A DNA stretch of 64,000 nt from CBDCWQ01 sp965223435. Lineage in GTDB: Bacteria; Myxococcota; Kuafuiibacteriia; Kuafuiibacteriales; Kuafuiibacteriaceae. Position 1 is the stretch's first letter, and every line of letters begins with the position of its first letter. Position numbers and translations under genes: made by a program. Below are positions 17,201-25,800 of this stretch, piece after piece. The notes beneath the pieces are model-generated. The model was given only the letters and a program-made list of their open reading frames with translations, was not told where the DNA came from and ran no database searches. The stretch spans positions 310,001-374,000 of the forward strand of contig CBDCWQ010000020.1 in assembly GCA_965223435.1 (NCBI GenBank). Direction: 5' to 3'.

Positions 17201-18396
17201 CGAATCAGCTCCGGGCGGGCATCGCCATCGAGGTCAACAAATCGCACCCGTTGAAGCTCGAGGCCCGTAGCCCCATGAAGGGGTTTTTGCGCCAAAAAGC
17301 GGCCGCCGACGTTTTTTCGAAATTGATGGTTGCCCATCTCCATGCGTAAGAGATCCTCCATGCCGTCCCCGTCTACATCGTGGAGGGTCACGCCGCGGCG
17401 TCCGAGAACCCAGCCATCGGTTCCCTCAAGGGCGACGGTTTTCGGTCTGTTCGGAGCGCCATAAGAGAATCGTATTGTTGGCAGCGCGCCTTGTCCCTGG
17501 TAGCCGGTCATGTGTACCGACGAAAGGCGGCTGAGCGGGTGACTTTCATCGTAGTTGAGGTGAATCTTTCGAAGTTCCTGCCCCGACGACTCGATGGCGA
17601 TGGAGGCCACGCGCTTTTTTGTCTCTATTCGAATCCCTTGGCGAAAACTGATGCTCGGGTCTGACCGTTTCTCGTACCGAACCGCTGCGCGGTACCTGTT
17701 TTGTGGGCCCCAAAGAATTTCGTGAAGGTAAAGCGCATGGCCTTCGCGGGTGTAGTGGTAGCGGATGCTCTCCTGAGATGGATGAACGGCCAGTTCGATG
17801 CGCCACTCCGTCACCCGACCATCAGGTCCAAAAACCCGGGCGTTTTCGCTGAGGCCAAAAAAGTATCGCTGCCCCTCGGAATCGGTGGCCACAAAACGGC
17901 CGCCCATCCGACGAATGACGACTTCGTTGCCTTGCCCCTCGATTCGGTAGCTTCCGTCACCGACCGGCACCAGCTTGCCGCCACCTAAGCCTACGATCTC
18001 GAGTTCATCAGAGGGGCTGAAGGTGGGCACTCCGTGGCGAACGGATCTACGGATCAGCATTTCGTGCATGCGCCAGCCTACCCCCAAGGGTCCGTTGCCC
18101 AGCTCGCCAGAGTAGCTGAGGCCGAGCTTTGGACCAAAGCCTGCACCGGCTCTGGGGGCATCGAGGGGGATGTGGTATCGAACTTGGGCGCTGAAGATGT
18201 CGACTTCAGCGTCGCTTCCCAGTCCGCGCACCGAGCCAGGCCCGTCCGGAAGTTTGACAACGGTGGATGCGGTATTGGCCGGTGATGGGGCGGCCCGAGC
18301 CTTTATCATCAAAGACCAAGGCAAAGCCGTCACCAGAACGGATCCGACCGCCAGAGAAAATCGGCGTTTTTTGGGCGCGGTGGTTGAAGACAGCAT
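14110..18396 (-). CDS. Secreted SpvB/TcB-RHS (TcB-TcC-like) toxin cocoon protein
   Basis: A 1428-residue frame; joined with the following -1 frame it would be ~1740 residues. After a Sec signal (FSLAVGSVLVTALPWSLMIK, cleaved near ARAA) comes an SpvB-type N-terminal domain (LPDGPGSVRGLGSDAEVDIF, then GPKLGLSYSGELGNGPLGVG). FG-GAP/VCBS repeats follow (LHDVDGDGMEDLL, FVDFNGDGLSDVVW), then a TcB middle-domain motif TEIDNGLGRVVSFRYASSA and YD/RHS repeats (YDALGRLL-, YDSLGRLVFASDPDMGP-type). This is the domain order of TcB fused to TcC. The protein forms a hollow shell holding the C-terminal toxin (established for the family). A signal peptide is unusual for Tc proteins. The frame leaves the RHS pattern after NRLGRELPTLFGKK, at A AAA AAG (14284-14278). 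The TcA-like gene lies directly upstream. Confidence 0.85.
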   Translation of the reverse strand: MLSSTTAPKKRRFSLAVGSVLVTALPWSLMIKARAAPSPANTASTVVKLPDGPGSVRGLGSDAEVDIFSAQVRYHIPLDAPRAGAGFGPKLGLSYSGELGNGPLGVGWRMHEMLIRRSVRHGVPTFSPSDELEIVGLGGGKLVPVGDGSYRIEGQGNEVVIRRMGGRFVATDSEGQRYFFGLSENARVFGPDGRVTEWRIELAVHPSQESIRYHYTREGHALYLHEILWGPQNRYRAAVRYEKRSDPSISFRQGIRIETKKRVASIAIESSGQELRKIHLNYDESHPLSRLSSVHMTGYQGQGALPTIRFSYGAPNRPKTVALEGTDGWVLGRRGVTLHDVDGDGMEDLLRMEMGNHQFRKNVGGRFLAQKPLHGATGLELQRVRFVDLDGDARPELIRVVNDRWRASTLDGTHFRSLGEVPGTKNLPLFGAHAALADLNGDGRTDVVRGAASGILTSLVHAHGMADPQFFPRIGPHDPQVDPGQARVRFVDFNGDGLSDVVWLTDAWMKIFLGKGDGTFVPWRRSFYPWGEGGFDLSDLHLFDLNRDGLMDVVVVSAGHVLYYRGNADGSLDARVRKLRRPESVTRDVVVRLADLNGNGSLDVVWSSPRGMWLLDLAGATHTAMLTEIDNGLGRVVSFRYASSAVLSVSAHKAGRPWDHTLPVSIPVPVETSIDLGDNGPVRKVLYRIRDGVWDRHRREFAGFLKSSQIAVGGEDATHMGIRTTRYHAGLGKNRVLRGKTQSVELVNGLGERHKRTHTRWAAHPVADLPDHPSFRVPVTRETRTQHYEGVSTPIETLVWLEHDNQGRVIREHNLGRLDQSGDEVVRHTRYAEHDPKLHVRNRVCESKTFEHDGTLLSWTQTFYGGPTKDPKPLCQAGLGLERETYGWLKSEARWVRQKAALAYNEAWKPLRLYEGGIHRTIGYDPLGLFPETETVEPNSGQTLTWTMHWDTVRGLPESYIDPSGAVQHLTHDALGRLLSVAQDHHPAHMHYVYDWRAALPTTTTFVFDGELADLGPLPNDVTPDSGWRQTTSVSNGAGEVLFRGVRLEPNRWLIDEWKERDHKGRVTSVYEAFYFDGSDLRRATPGDTEKQRLRYDAFDRVREHILPDGTKKSLTFRAFERVQRQDDLNPVTSLLDGQGRIRRTERTVDGVVESIEASYDASGRILNLSLQAGSVEHTFRYDSLGRLVFASDPDMGPRTLTYNDQNLLVRQENGENEGVTYTYDGAGRLARTESDDATVYQYHYDAAQDPTHYKHTAGRLAWVEEPTGQVELGYDAFGRQIQIKRRVDTLSAGETTRYSPSGLMLEVQYDDDLSVPMSYDAAGRAVAAGDLWTLESQDAEDRILRERFGNGVLQTFERNRLGRELPTLFGKKPPVRSPWRPSFKPLVPLLFRVRVANVSILGKATAPFGPPWAPSIFIEAWALAPPS
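14278..14284 (-). promoter_or_regulatory. Candidate -1 ribosomal frameshift site (A AAA AAG)
   Basis: On the coding strand the RHS zero frame reads GGA AAA AAG CCA, which contains the dnaX-type heptamer in phase. A -1 slip gives AAA AAA GCC ACC and enters the frame holding the end of the RHS core and the payload. The alternative is a single missing A in this six-A run. Confidence 0.45.
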
Positions 18397-18441
18397 GCGT
18401 TCCTCCAGAACTGATGAACAGTAGACCGAGTTGGCTTTTTT

Positions 18442-18466
18442 GCATGCCCAACGTTGTTGGGCATGC
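18442..18466. promoter_or_regulatory. Perfect 11-bp-arm hairpin between TcA-like and RHS genes
   Basis: The arms GCATGCCCAAC and GTTGGGCATGC enclose GTT. The hairpin sits 46 bases upstream of the RHS start and 12 bases after the TcA-like stop. A T6 run lies on the plus-strand 5' side, so for the minus-strand transcript the hairpin is followed by A's; it is not a canonical intrinsic terminator. A related sequence (minus strand CAACGTTGGCATGCC) overlaps the start of the TcA-like gene at ~22278-22292. This hints at a shared regulatory element. Confidence 0.45.
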
Positions 18467-18477
18467 CCTCTGTCACG

Positions 18478-20274
18478 TTAGAGTCCAAAGAGATCGTCGA
18501 CCGATAGGAGGTCGAATCGAATCAACACATCCTCGACCCGATCCAGAGGGAACGGTACGCTTCCATCCTGAGTCCACTCGAGAAGCCCGGCCTCGGGGAA
18601 AAGCAAGATGTACTGACCGTACAAACCGCGCCCCGCGAGCTCCTCGGAAGCGCCCTCTCGGAAAGACTCCTGGTAGAACTCGCTTCGAGGGACGTTGAAC
18701 CAGGGGTACAGCATGCCCGAGGTGTACGACTCGGTTTCCTTTTCGCCGCCCGGGTTGCCGTTCGGATGGAAGAGCTGGGCCGATGGTCGCACGGAGCCCA
18801 CCTGGTAAGGGCTCTGGTCGCCTTTTTCGTGGCACCACTGGCTCAAAAAAGTGTTCCGCTTGAGGACAAATACGGGGGCTCCGGGCGCCGAAACATCGAG
18901 GAGATCGCCCTGGATGGTGGCGCTGAGGCGCCATAGACGCTCAGCGCATCGAAGCTCGAGGGCGCCCTGTTCTTCGATGGAGAACGGGATGCCTTGACCA
19001 AGGTAGCGCCCGTCGTTGTCGTAAACCGCGAAGTCCGGTGATTTGAGGAGCTCGCCAAAGCGTACCGCCGGTGACCAATCTCGTTCGCCGGCTTGGGCGC
19101 TGCTTCTTGGGGCGAGGGCCAAAATGTCGTCTCGCAGGCTCAGGACCAAGGTCGATGCCTCCGGGCGTCGCCCATTCAAGGTGCGTCCCGCTTGCTCTTG
19201 CTCCAAGACACGAACGACGTCGAAAAGAGCGCTCGGGTGCCTGGCACTGAGGATGCTGTCGCGAAGACCAAGACTTTGTTGGAACTCATACTCGACCGCC
19301 AGCATGGCGAGGTAGGTCAGCCGCTGGGCCCAGGCGAAGTCGCTTTCGAAGCGGGAAACTTTTTCATCCAACCAGTAGTGGTGGGCAAGGCTCGGAATCG
19401 TCCGCCGCCGTTCGCGTTCGACGGCCGCGTCCCCCTCGTAGAGGAACTGCCTCACACGCGACTTCATGTTGGCGATGCTCAGGAGCGCATTTTCGACGTC
19501 GATGATCGCCCGCTCGACCGCAAGGTATTCGTTGTCGATACCAAACTTCATCATGTCGGCCTCGTGAAAGCAGGCTGTGATGTCCTCTTCGATGGAGCGT
19601 TTTTGCATGTTGGCTTGAAAGGCCGCTTCGGCCTCTTCCATGTTTGCCTGATAACCTTGGGTGGCGAGGTCGGTCATGGCCGAAATGGCGCCCACCGGGT
19701 TGCTGGTGACCATCGCCGTTGCTCCGCTCAAGAAGGACCCAAAAGCTGAGGCCACCATTCGTTTTTCCCGAAGCTTGCGCATGCGCTCCTCATGTTTGTC
19801 GATGGCCGAAAGGTCTTCTTCGAGGCGAACCTGTTTTTCGCTGCAGAACAAGCTTTGGAGATCATACCGACCCTCCGCGGCTTCCGCCGTTTCGGTCGCG
19901 ATTTCGACGTTTTTTTGGGCGCCGATGATCGCCATGGCGGCGGTCCCTATTTCGCCTTTGTAACACTCTGCTTGAGGTGCGCCGGACTGACAGCCGCTGG
20001 CCTCCCGGCGAATGAAACAGTCGTCGGGAGATAAGGCGTTCGGGTTTTCGGGGTTAAACAGCCCGCGCACATCTTTAGGGTCTACGTGGGTGAGTCCACA
20101 AAGACGGATGATTTCTTGGGCGGACTGATTTTCGAGCGCGTCTATGCGGCGCTCGGTTTCGTACTCATTGAGAAGCGCTTGGACTTCACTGTTGCGTTGG
20201 TTGAGCCACGCGTGGCGAGCCTCTTCTAGGGATTTTTCCGCCGAAAGGACCGCAGGTCGCGCCCAGGTGCCCAA
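18478..20274 (-). CDS. C-terminal part of TcA-like lipoprotein: helical pore-like domain and TcB-binding-like domain
   Basis: This frame continues the 20226-22283 gene after a one-base break near 20317-20322. Read across the break, the sequence runs ELR-KARHNARFFAASDYLL-GTWARP without interruption. It is strongly helical and coiled-coil. It has a small-residue hydrophobic segment (VASAFGSFLSGATAMVTSNP, then VGAISAMTDLATQG) flanked by long charged helices, as in alpha-pore-forming toxins and the TcA channel. The last ~230 residues are beta-rich: ELRCAERLWRLSATIQGDLL, then LKRNTFLSQWCHE, ending GRGLYGQYILLFPEAGLL and FPLDRVEDVLIRFDLLSVDD. This resembles the C-terminal TcB-binding sandwich of TcA. 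The gene directly downstream is TcB/RHS-like, as expected for a partner. The homology claim rests on pattern and context. Confidence 0.65.
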   Translation of the reverse strand: MGTWARPAVLSAEKSLEEARHAWLNQRNSEVQALLNEYETERRIDALENQSAQEIIRLCGLTHVDPKDVRGLFNPENPNALSPDDCFIRREASGCQSGAPQAECYKGEIGTAAMAIIGAQKNVEIATETAEAAEGRYDLQSLFCSEKQVRLEEDLSAIDKHEERMRKLREKRMVASAFGSFLSGATAMVTSNPVGAISAMTDLATQGYQANMEEAEAAFQANMQKRSIEEDITACFHEADMMKFGIDNEYLAVERAIIDVENALLSIANMKSRVRQFLYEGDAAVERERRRTIPSLAHHYWLDEKVSRFESDFAWAQRLTYLAMLAVEYEFQQSLGLRDSILSARHPSALFDVVRVLEQEQAGRTLNGRRPEASTLVLSLRDDILALAPRSSAQAGERDWSPAVRFGELLKSPDFAVYDNDGRYLGQGIPFSIEEQGALELRCAERLWRLSATIQGDLLDVSAPGAPVFVLKRNTFLSQWCHEKGDQSPYQVGSVRPSAQLFHPNGNPGGEKETESYTSGMLYPWFNVPRSEFYQESFREGASEELAGRGLYGQYILLFPEAGLLEWTQDGSVPFPLDRVEDVLIRFDLLSVDDLFGL

Positions 20275-22283
20275 AAGATAGTCCGAAGCGGCAAAGAAGC
20301 GTGCGTTGTGACGGGCCTTCGGAGTTCATCCATGCAGAGGCGAAACAGTTCTGCGGCTCCGAGCTCAGCGTAGGCCTCACGCTCGGCGGCGTCGCGCTGT
20401 AGACCGAGAGATAGCGACCGTGGCAAGCGCTGGTCGTCGCAGTTGGCTTCCCCGGAAGCATAAAGAATATCGACGGTGCTTCCATCGGCCCCGACCCCGC
20501 CCGATGGACTCAGGCCCGAATCGTTGATGATGTTTCCAACCTGGGTATCGTCCTTGTCATAGCAGAGCAGCCGTTCTCCCCAGTGCACATCGACCACATC
20601 GCCGTAGATGGCTTGCCCGCTTTGCATCCACGATGCACCGTCACGCCAGGCTCGGGCCCGGTCGTGTGCGGTCCGGTTGCCGAAGGGGGCGGTGGTTCGC
20701 CAGTCTTTGCCCGGAACACAGACTAGAAGGCCCGAATCGCAGTAGGTGTCCTCAGTGCAGTCGCCATCATTTTGGCAAGCGGGTTGGGTGAGTTCGCCCA
20801 GCTTCCGAAGGTTGACTTGAAAGGCCAGAGGCTCGGAGGGCGTGGCGGGGAGAATGAGTTCGAGGACGCCATGTTCGAGGGTGCCGTCGGCGGAAGCGGT
20901 TGGGGCGGCCTTCATCCTTACGCTGGCCACCATCGTATCTTCTCCGTCTCGGTTTTGAAGCCACGACACATTTTGGCTGGTTCCATCGGCGTAGGGCATG
21001 CCGAAGTGCATCTCGGAGGAGAAGCTTCGAGTGGAATCCGAAAAGACGATGTAGCGCCCGTCTTCCGAATCAGACACGAAGGCTCGAAGGGGGACCATCG
21101 CGGGCGGATCTCGGTCGGGGTCTTCGTTGTCGACTTGGAGGGTTGCCATGCCTTCGTAGATGCCCGAAACGCCGACGGGCGCCTTGGTGCTTTCGAGCGC
21201 CAACACCACCGACTGCCGACCGTCGGCCAAGCCATCGCCCGATACTTGCAGTGCCCAAGGAGACTCCGAGGGCGTGAGCGGCCCTGCTACGCGGATCTGA
21301 ACCTCTTGTTTCGCGACCCAAAAGTCGCCTTCGGCTTGGAAAGCCCAGTTGTCGACGGTGATCGCTTCGCCGGGACCTCCGCTCGTGCTGTCGCTGGACA
21401 GGGAAAAGGCCTCCGGCGGAAGCAGGGTGAGGTTTCGTTCGGCATCTGGGTCAATGCCGCTGTCTTGAGCGATGGTGAGGCTCAGCTCGACCACCATGGG
21501 GGCGGCGGGTGGGGTCGAGAATGTGAGAACCTTGTCGGACAGGACCAAGGTGGGCCGTGCGCCCGTGGTCCTGAGCGGAGCCTCCCCCTCATTGGCACAA
21601 ACACCCTGGCAGTCACAGACCTTATCGGGTGCGCAGCCAGACTCGAGATGGTCGGTGCCGAGACATTCGAAGGCGCATAGTCCGGTACCTCGGTCGCAGT
21701 GGCTTCCAAACGGACAATGCTCGTCGTGGACGCAGCTTCGGGGCTCAGTATTCAAGGCGGCCAAAACGTCTTCGTCTCGGGGGCATGCAGGGTCCGAGGC
21801 CGCATGGCTTGGTGGCAAAGGCGCATCTTCGTCGATGCACAAACCTTTGCATGAGCAGGTGCCTTGGCTTGCGCAGTCGCTGTCGGTGTAGCACTCCCAA
21901 TCGCAGACCGAGAGGTCTGGGTCGCAGAAGCTGCCGCCAGGACACGAGGCGGTTGTCGAGCATGATTGGGGTTGAACCAAAAGTTGAGAGAGGGCCTCTC
22001 GGTCCTTGGGGCATACCGGGCCTGGCGTACTGCCTCCGAGGCCAGACCCCTGGTTTCCGTGTCCCAGGCCGTCGCATGCGGTCATGAGCATCATCAACAG
22101 CAGAAGACCGATTCGTCGACGCGTTTTGGTGCGCACCCACCGGTTTGCCGCAAGTCTGGCGCGCTGCGTTCGCCGCCTGGCGGCACGCTCTGTGGCCGAA
22201 GGGCACAGGGGAGCGTGGGGTTCATCTGCTTTGGGTGTGGGCTCGTGGGTCTGCATCGTGTGGCCTGCTTGAGCACGTGGCAT
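20226..22283 (-). CDS. N-terminal part of TcA-like Cys-rich lipoprotein
   Basis: A 685-residue frame whose true product is probably ~1268 residues, once the break near 20317-20322 is repaired. After a long basic N-region comes the lipoprotein signal RRRIGLLLLMMLMTAC (lipobox LMTAC). A GTG at 22136 would give a more usual signal length than the ATG at 22283. Two Cys-rich modules follow (CSTTASCPGGSFCDPDLSVC and CVHDEHCPFGSHCDRGTGLC, each with a short CSCKGLC/CDCQGVC tail), then a beta-rich domain and a third module, CQNDGDCTEDTYCDSGLLVC. These Dickkopf-like cysteine-rich units are common in deltaproteobacterial surface proteins. Here they take the place of the receptor-binding domains of ordinary TcA (inference). 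The last ~25 residues after MDELR are out of frame. Confidence 0.75.
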   Translation of the reverse strand: MPRAQAGHTMQTHEPTPKADEPHAPLCPSATERAARRRTQRARLAANRWVRTKTRRRIGLLLLMMLMTACDGLGHGNQGSGLGGSTPGPVCPKDREALSQLLVQPQSCSTTASCPGGSFCDPDLSVCDWECYTDSDCASQGTCSCKGLCIDEDAPLPPSHAASDPACPRDEDVLAALNTEPRSCVHDEHCPFGSHCDRGTGLCAFECLGTDHLESGCAPDKVCDCQGVCANEGEAPLRTTGARPTLVLSDKVLTFSTPPAAPMVVELSLTIAQDSGIDPDAERNLTLLPPEAFSLSSDSTSGGPGEAITVDNWAFQAEGDFWVAKQEVQIRVAGPLTPSESPWALQVSGDGLADGRQSVVLALESTKAPVGVSGIYEGMATLQVDNEDPDRDPPAMVPLRAFVSDSEDGRYIVFSDSTRSFSSEMHFGMPYADGTSQNVSWLQNRDGEDTMVASVRMKAAPTASADGTLEHGVLELILPATPSEPLAFQVNLRKLGELTQPACQNDGDCTEDTYCDSGLLVCVPGKDWRTTAPFGNRTAHDRARAWRDGASWMQSGQAIYGDVVDVHWGERLLCYDKDDTQVGNIINDSGLSPSGGVGADGSTVDILYASGEANCDDQRLPRSLSLGLQRDAAEREAYAELGAAELFRLCMDELRRPVTTHASLPLRTIFWAPGRDLRSFRRKNP

Positions 22284-22328
22284 GCCAACGTTGTAGGCCG
22301 TTGAAACAACTATGAAATTTACAAGCTG

Positions 22329-22839
22329 TCACACCTTCTGCACCCTGCCATCTCGGTTGCACGGTGTTACGCTGCGCGAATCGTTCGGATATGCTGCGTG
22401 CACCGTTCGGTAGCCTCCCGTGGTTGAGATGGCAAAGATCGTGCGACGGTTGCCATCCGAGTGCGCCGAAATCGGTGCCGCGGTTCGGCCCTGGGGGATT
22501 CGGAGCACCCCTCCTTGGTCAGGTCCTTCTCCTTGGCTTGTGAAGTGGAGGTGGCCGTTGTGTATGGTTTGGAGCTGGGCGCTGGGCCAGTCGCTCAAGT
22601 CTTGGAGCCTACTTTTTGTGCCATCCGCTTGCCTTTGGTACATCCGAGGCCCCCCCATAGCCTCCCAGTTGGCGGGACTTGCTCCATCGTGGCACAGGAA
22701 GTCGGTCCAGAAGATGGCTAGTAGCCTATCCCGTGTCGGTATCGATGATGACCGCGTGGCGGCGGTTGGTGTGGTCACTCTGGTACGTTGCGGATGTTTC
22801 GCCAGTCTTTTTCCATTTCGATGATGTCCGCGCGCACAT
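22329..22839 (-). pseudogene. Possible remnant gene downstream of the giant protein
   Basis: Two protein-like stretches lie in different frames on the same strand as the giant gene: TYQSDHTNRRHAVIIDTDTG, ending in a stop at ~22724, then LLAIFWTDFLCHDGASPANW and DWPSAQLQTIHNGHLHFTSQ, continuing to a stop at 22329. The second part has the look of a beta-propeller blade. There is no start or ribosome-binding site. It may be a decayed gene, or the broken tail of the giant protein, since the first stretch overlaps its final codons. No function is proposed. Confidence 0.3.
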
Positions 22840-25800
22840 CCTGTTGATCTTGGTGGGTGCGCCATGCGTGGTCGTGTTCATCGTAGCCGTAGTCTCGGAG
22901 AACATCTTCGACGAAGGCGGGTAAGAAGCGCCATTTGCTGAGGAGAAACAAGGTGCTGGGTCGAATGATCATCTTGCCATTCCAGTCTTTGAGCTGGTGC
23001 GGGCCCATGATGAGCTCAAAACCTTCTCCGAGCAGCGCGACGTCTTTGAGGTTTTCGATCTCAAAGGGTGCATCTCGGTCGACCGGTCGGTGCAAGATTC
23101 TTTCGAAAGTGGTCAAGTACCACGATAGGGCTTCGGTGGCCCAGATAAGTCCAAGTTCGCCTTCGGTCGGTGCGATTGGGATGCCAAGCTTGTTGTATGC
23201 TGTGGTGACTACCTCCCGCAAAAAAGCGTCGTCTTTAAAATGTTCGATCACTTCGGTGTAGTCAAAGTCGAGTTCGAGAAGGCGAAAATAGAGAACGTGA
23301 CCCAACTCATGAACCAGACCAGAGACCATGTAAGCAAGGCGGTCTTGCAGGTGGCGCTCCCGGAGGAAGTTGCTCTTCAAGATGCTGTCGAGGATTGGTA
23401 CAAAGCCGAAGGCTGCACCTCCCTCCTGGTGCTCGCTCGCCGGACGCCTCAAAATCACAAAAGTATGCGACGGCAGGTAAACCGAAGGGTCATTGCCCTC
23501 CACACGATCGAGGTACTGAATGGCGGATACGAGGTGATAGAGCAGAAGATTCTCCCGGAAAAGGGTGTCGATCGCACTTCGGTCCAAGCCTGAGCCTATA
23601 ATCGGGCTGAAAACATCGACGTTCTCGTCCTGGCCGAGGCCCAGTGCTGTTCTTACCGCTTCCGGGCTATCAATCACTTTTGGATGGTTGGCGAGGTGTG
23701 TGCTGAGTTGCTCCTCAGCCCAGGTGTGCTCCTTATCGCTTTCTAGTTCTGTGAATACCAGCGGAATAGCCTCCCCGCGAAGGGATGCGTCTTTGAACTC
23801 TTCGGAAAGATTTTCATCTGCAATCCTCAAGGCGAATCGGTGGTGCCCGTTTTCGCCCGGCACGGCCAAGAACGACAGGGCTTCTTCTCCCTCTTCATGC
23901 TCCAGTATTGCTTCTATGTAAAAAGCGGACTCATGGGATAGGGTGCTATCTTTGCGGAGTTGATTCAGGTCATATACAGTGATCTCCTTCAACTTGTAAG
24001 CAGCGTCCTTCATGCCGCGAAACCGGAACGTGGGGACGAGCCAGGGCTCATTGAGCAGCCAGTTCAAGGATGTACTTCCTCTCTCCTTGGAATTGCTCCT
24101 GAGGAACTCCGTGGAGAAAGAAGGAACGAATTCGACCACAATGCCTTGTTTAATCTTATACCATTCGTCAGAAGAGGTGTCGATTTGAGTCCGGTTTGGA
24201 AAGTGCCAACGCGACTTCGGGAACAAATCAGCTATCCCACTGCGAAACAGCGCTGCACGGGATTGGATGAAAGGGCGCCCAACTATGAACTTTTTGGTAC
24301 CGAGCTCAAACGATATCGCGTCGAAGCTTTCCTTTTTGAGCTCGATGAAGTTTTTGTCTACAAGGATATCGAAGATCCCGCCGAAGATGGCTGCGGTCTG
24401 TATCAGCATTCGCTCGTGCAAGATCGATGGCGAAACGCCGAGGTCGGGCTTTCTGAGGTACTTCGGCATGCGATAGGGGGCCAGCTCTGTAGAACTCTGG
24501 AAGTTTGGCGGAATAAAGTTTTCATGCTCGACACCGAAGAAATACCAGTCATTGAGCCATTCTTGGTTCGGAACCAAAATGATTTCGATGTCGTTGTTGT
24601 CGAGGAAATGTTGAAATCCAGGGTGTTCATCCAAACCATCGAGAAAATCGGTCAAGACGGCTCTTGAGGGGCCGCTTTGGCTCAGCAAGAAAGGCCTGAG
24701 GCGCCTGATGAGCGTGGCGTCGAAGGGGATGGTGGTGCGGCCTTCGTTTTGCCACCACGCAGAGGGGATGGGGAGGTCTTTGGGGAGCACCGGCAGCGTT
24801 TGGGGCAGATTGGATTGCGAAGCCCTCTGGGGGAGCCATCCATGAACGGTCAAAAGCAGTTCCTCGAGTTCTTGGAGCAACGCTTTTTTCGACTCGGGTA
24901 CCGAGGTTGACCCGCCGTTCGGGTAGGCAAGCAGGGCATCCTTGACGTGCCGGTGATGCAGGTCGATCTCTTGGTCGATGCTGGCCAACAGGACTCTGTC
25001 GCTCATGGTTTTGGTCGATACGGTTCGGCGTGCGAAGGATCCTTCGAGCAACTCGGTCATGACGTCGTTGAGGGTCACCAAGGTTTTGTATCGTGCCTCG
25101 AGGGTCTTTCGGTCGATGGCCTTGCTGAGGTAGGTTTGGCGAACATGGGTTTTCAGGGCCCGAAGCTCAGAAGGTGCTAGGCTTGTGAGTCCCAGGGCCT
25201 CGTACCAGGCTGCGAGCCAAGCTTGGACGGCTTCTTGGATTTGCTCGCTGCTGTCGGCGACTGCGGGATGGACGGGTGGTGGGAGGTTCTCTTGCGGCTC
25301 TTCTTTTTCTCCGGATGGGTTTTGGGCAACCCGGCCGGTATACGCGTACACGGCCATTTTGGAGGTGATGTCGTGCCCAAAAAGCGGTATCGCGCTGTCT
25401 ATGAGGGGGACTTTGGGGCCCGCATAGACCGGGGGCGGGACCAGGGCATAAAGCACGTGGTCTAAAAAATGGCCTTGGGTTTCCCAGGTTCCGTCTCGGT
25501 TTCGGTTGTAGATGGGCAAGGCGCGCACGGTCTGGTCGCTTTCGGCGAAAACCTCCCACGCCGACACCCATCCGACGCGCGTCCACGCCCCCTTAGGGGC
25601 GGGGTCGAGGAGCACCATCGACGTCCACAGAAGACCCTCGGTTTCGGCCCAGAGGTCTTGGGATAGGGTGGCAAAAGACCCGGCGCCGACCAACCCGCCG
25701 GCGATGCCCAAAAGCTCTTCGAAAGAAAGGTTCTTGGAGCTCTCCCAGAGGTTTTTGGGGGCCCGAAGAATGGTTTTGGCGGTGCGGGCGGCCCGGAGGG

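Noticed and set aside
18442..18466. Intrinsic terminator for the TcA-like gene
   Set aside because: The T-run lies on the wrong side of the hairpin for minus-strand transcription.
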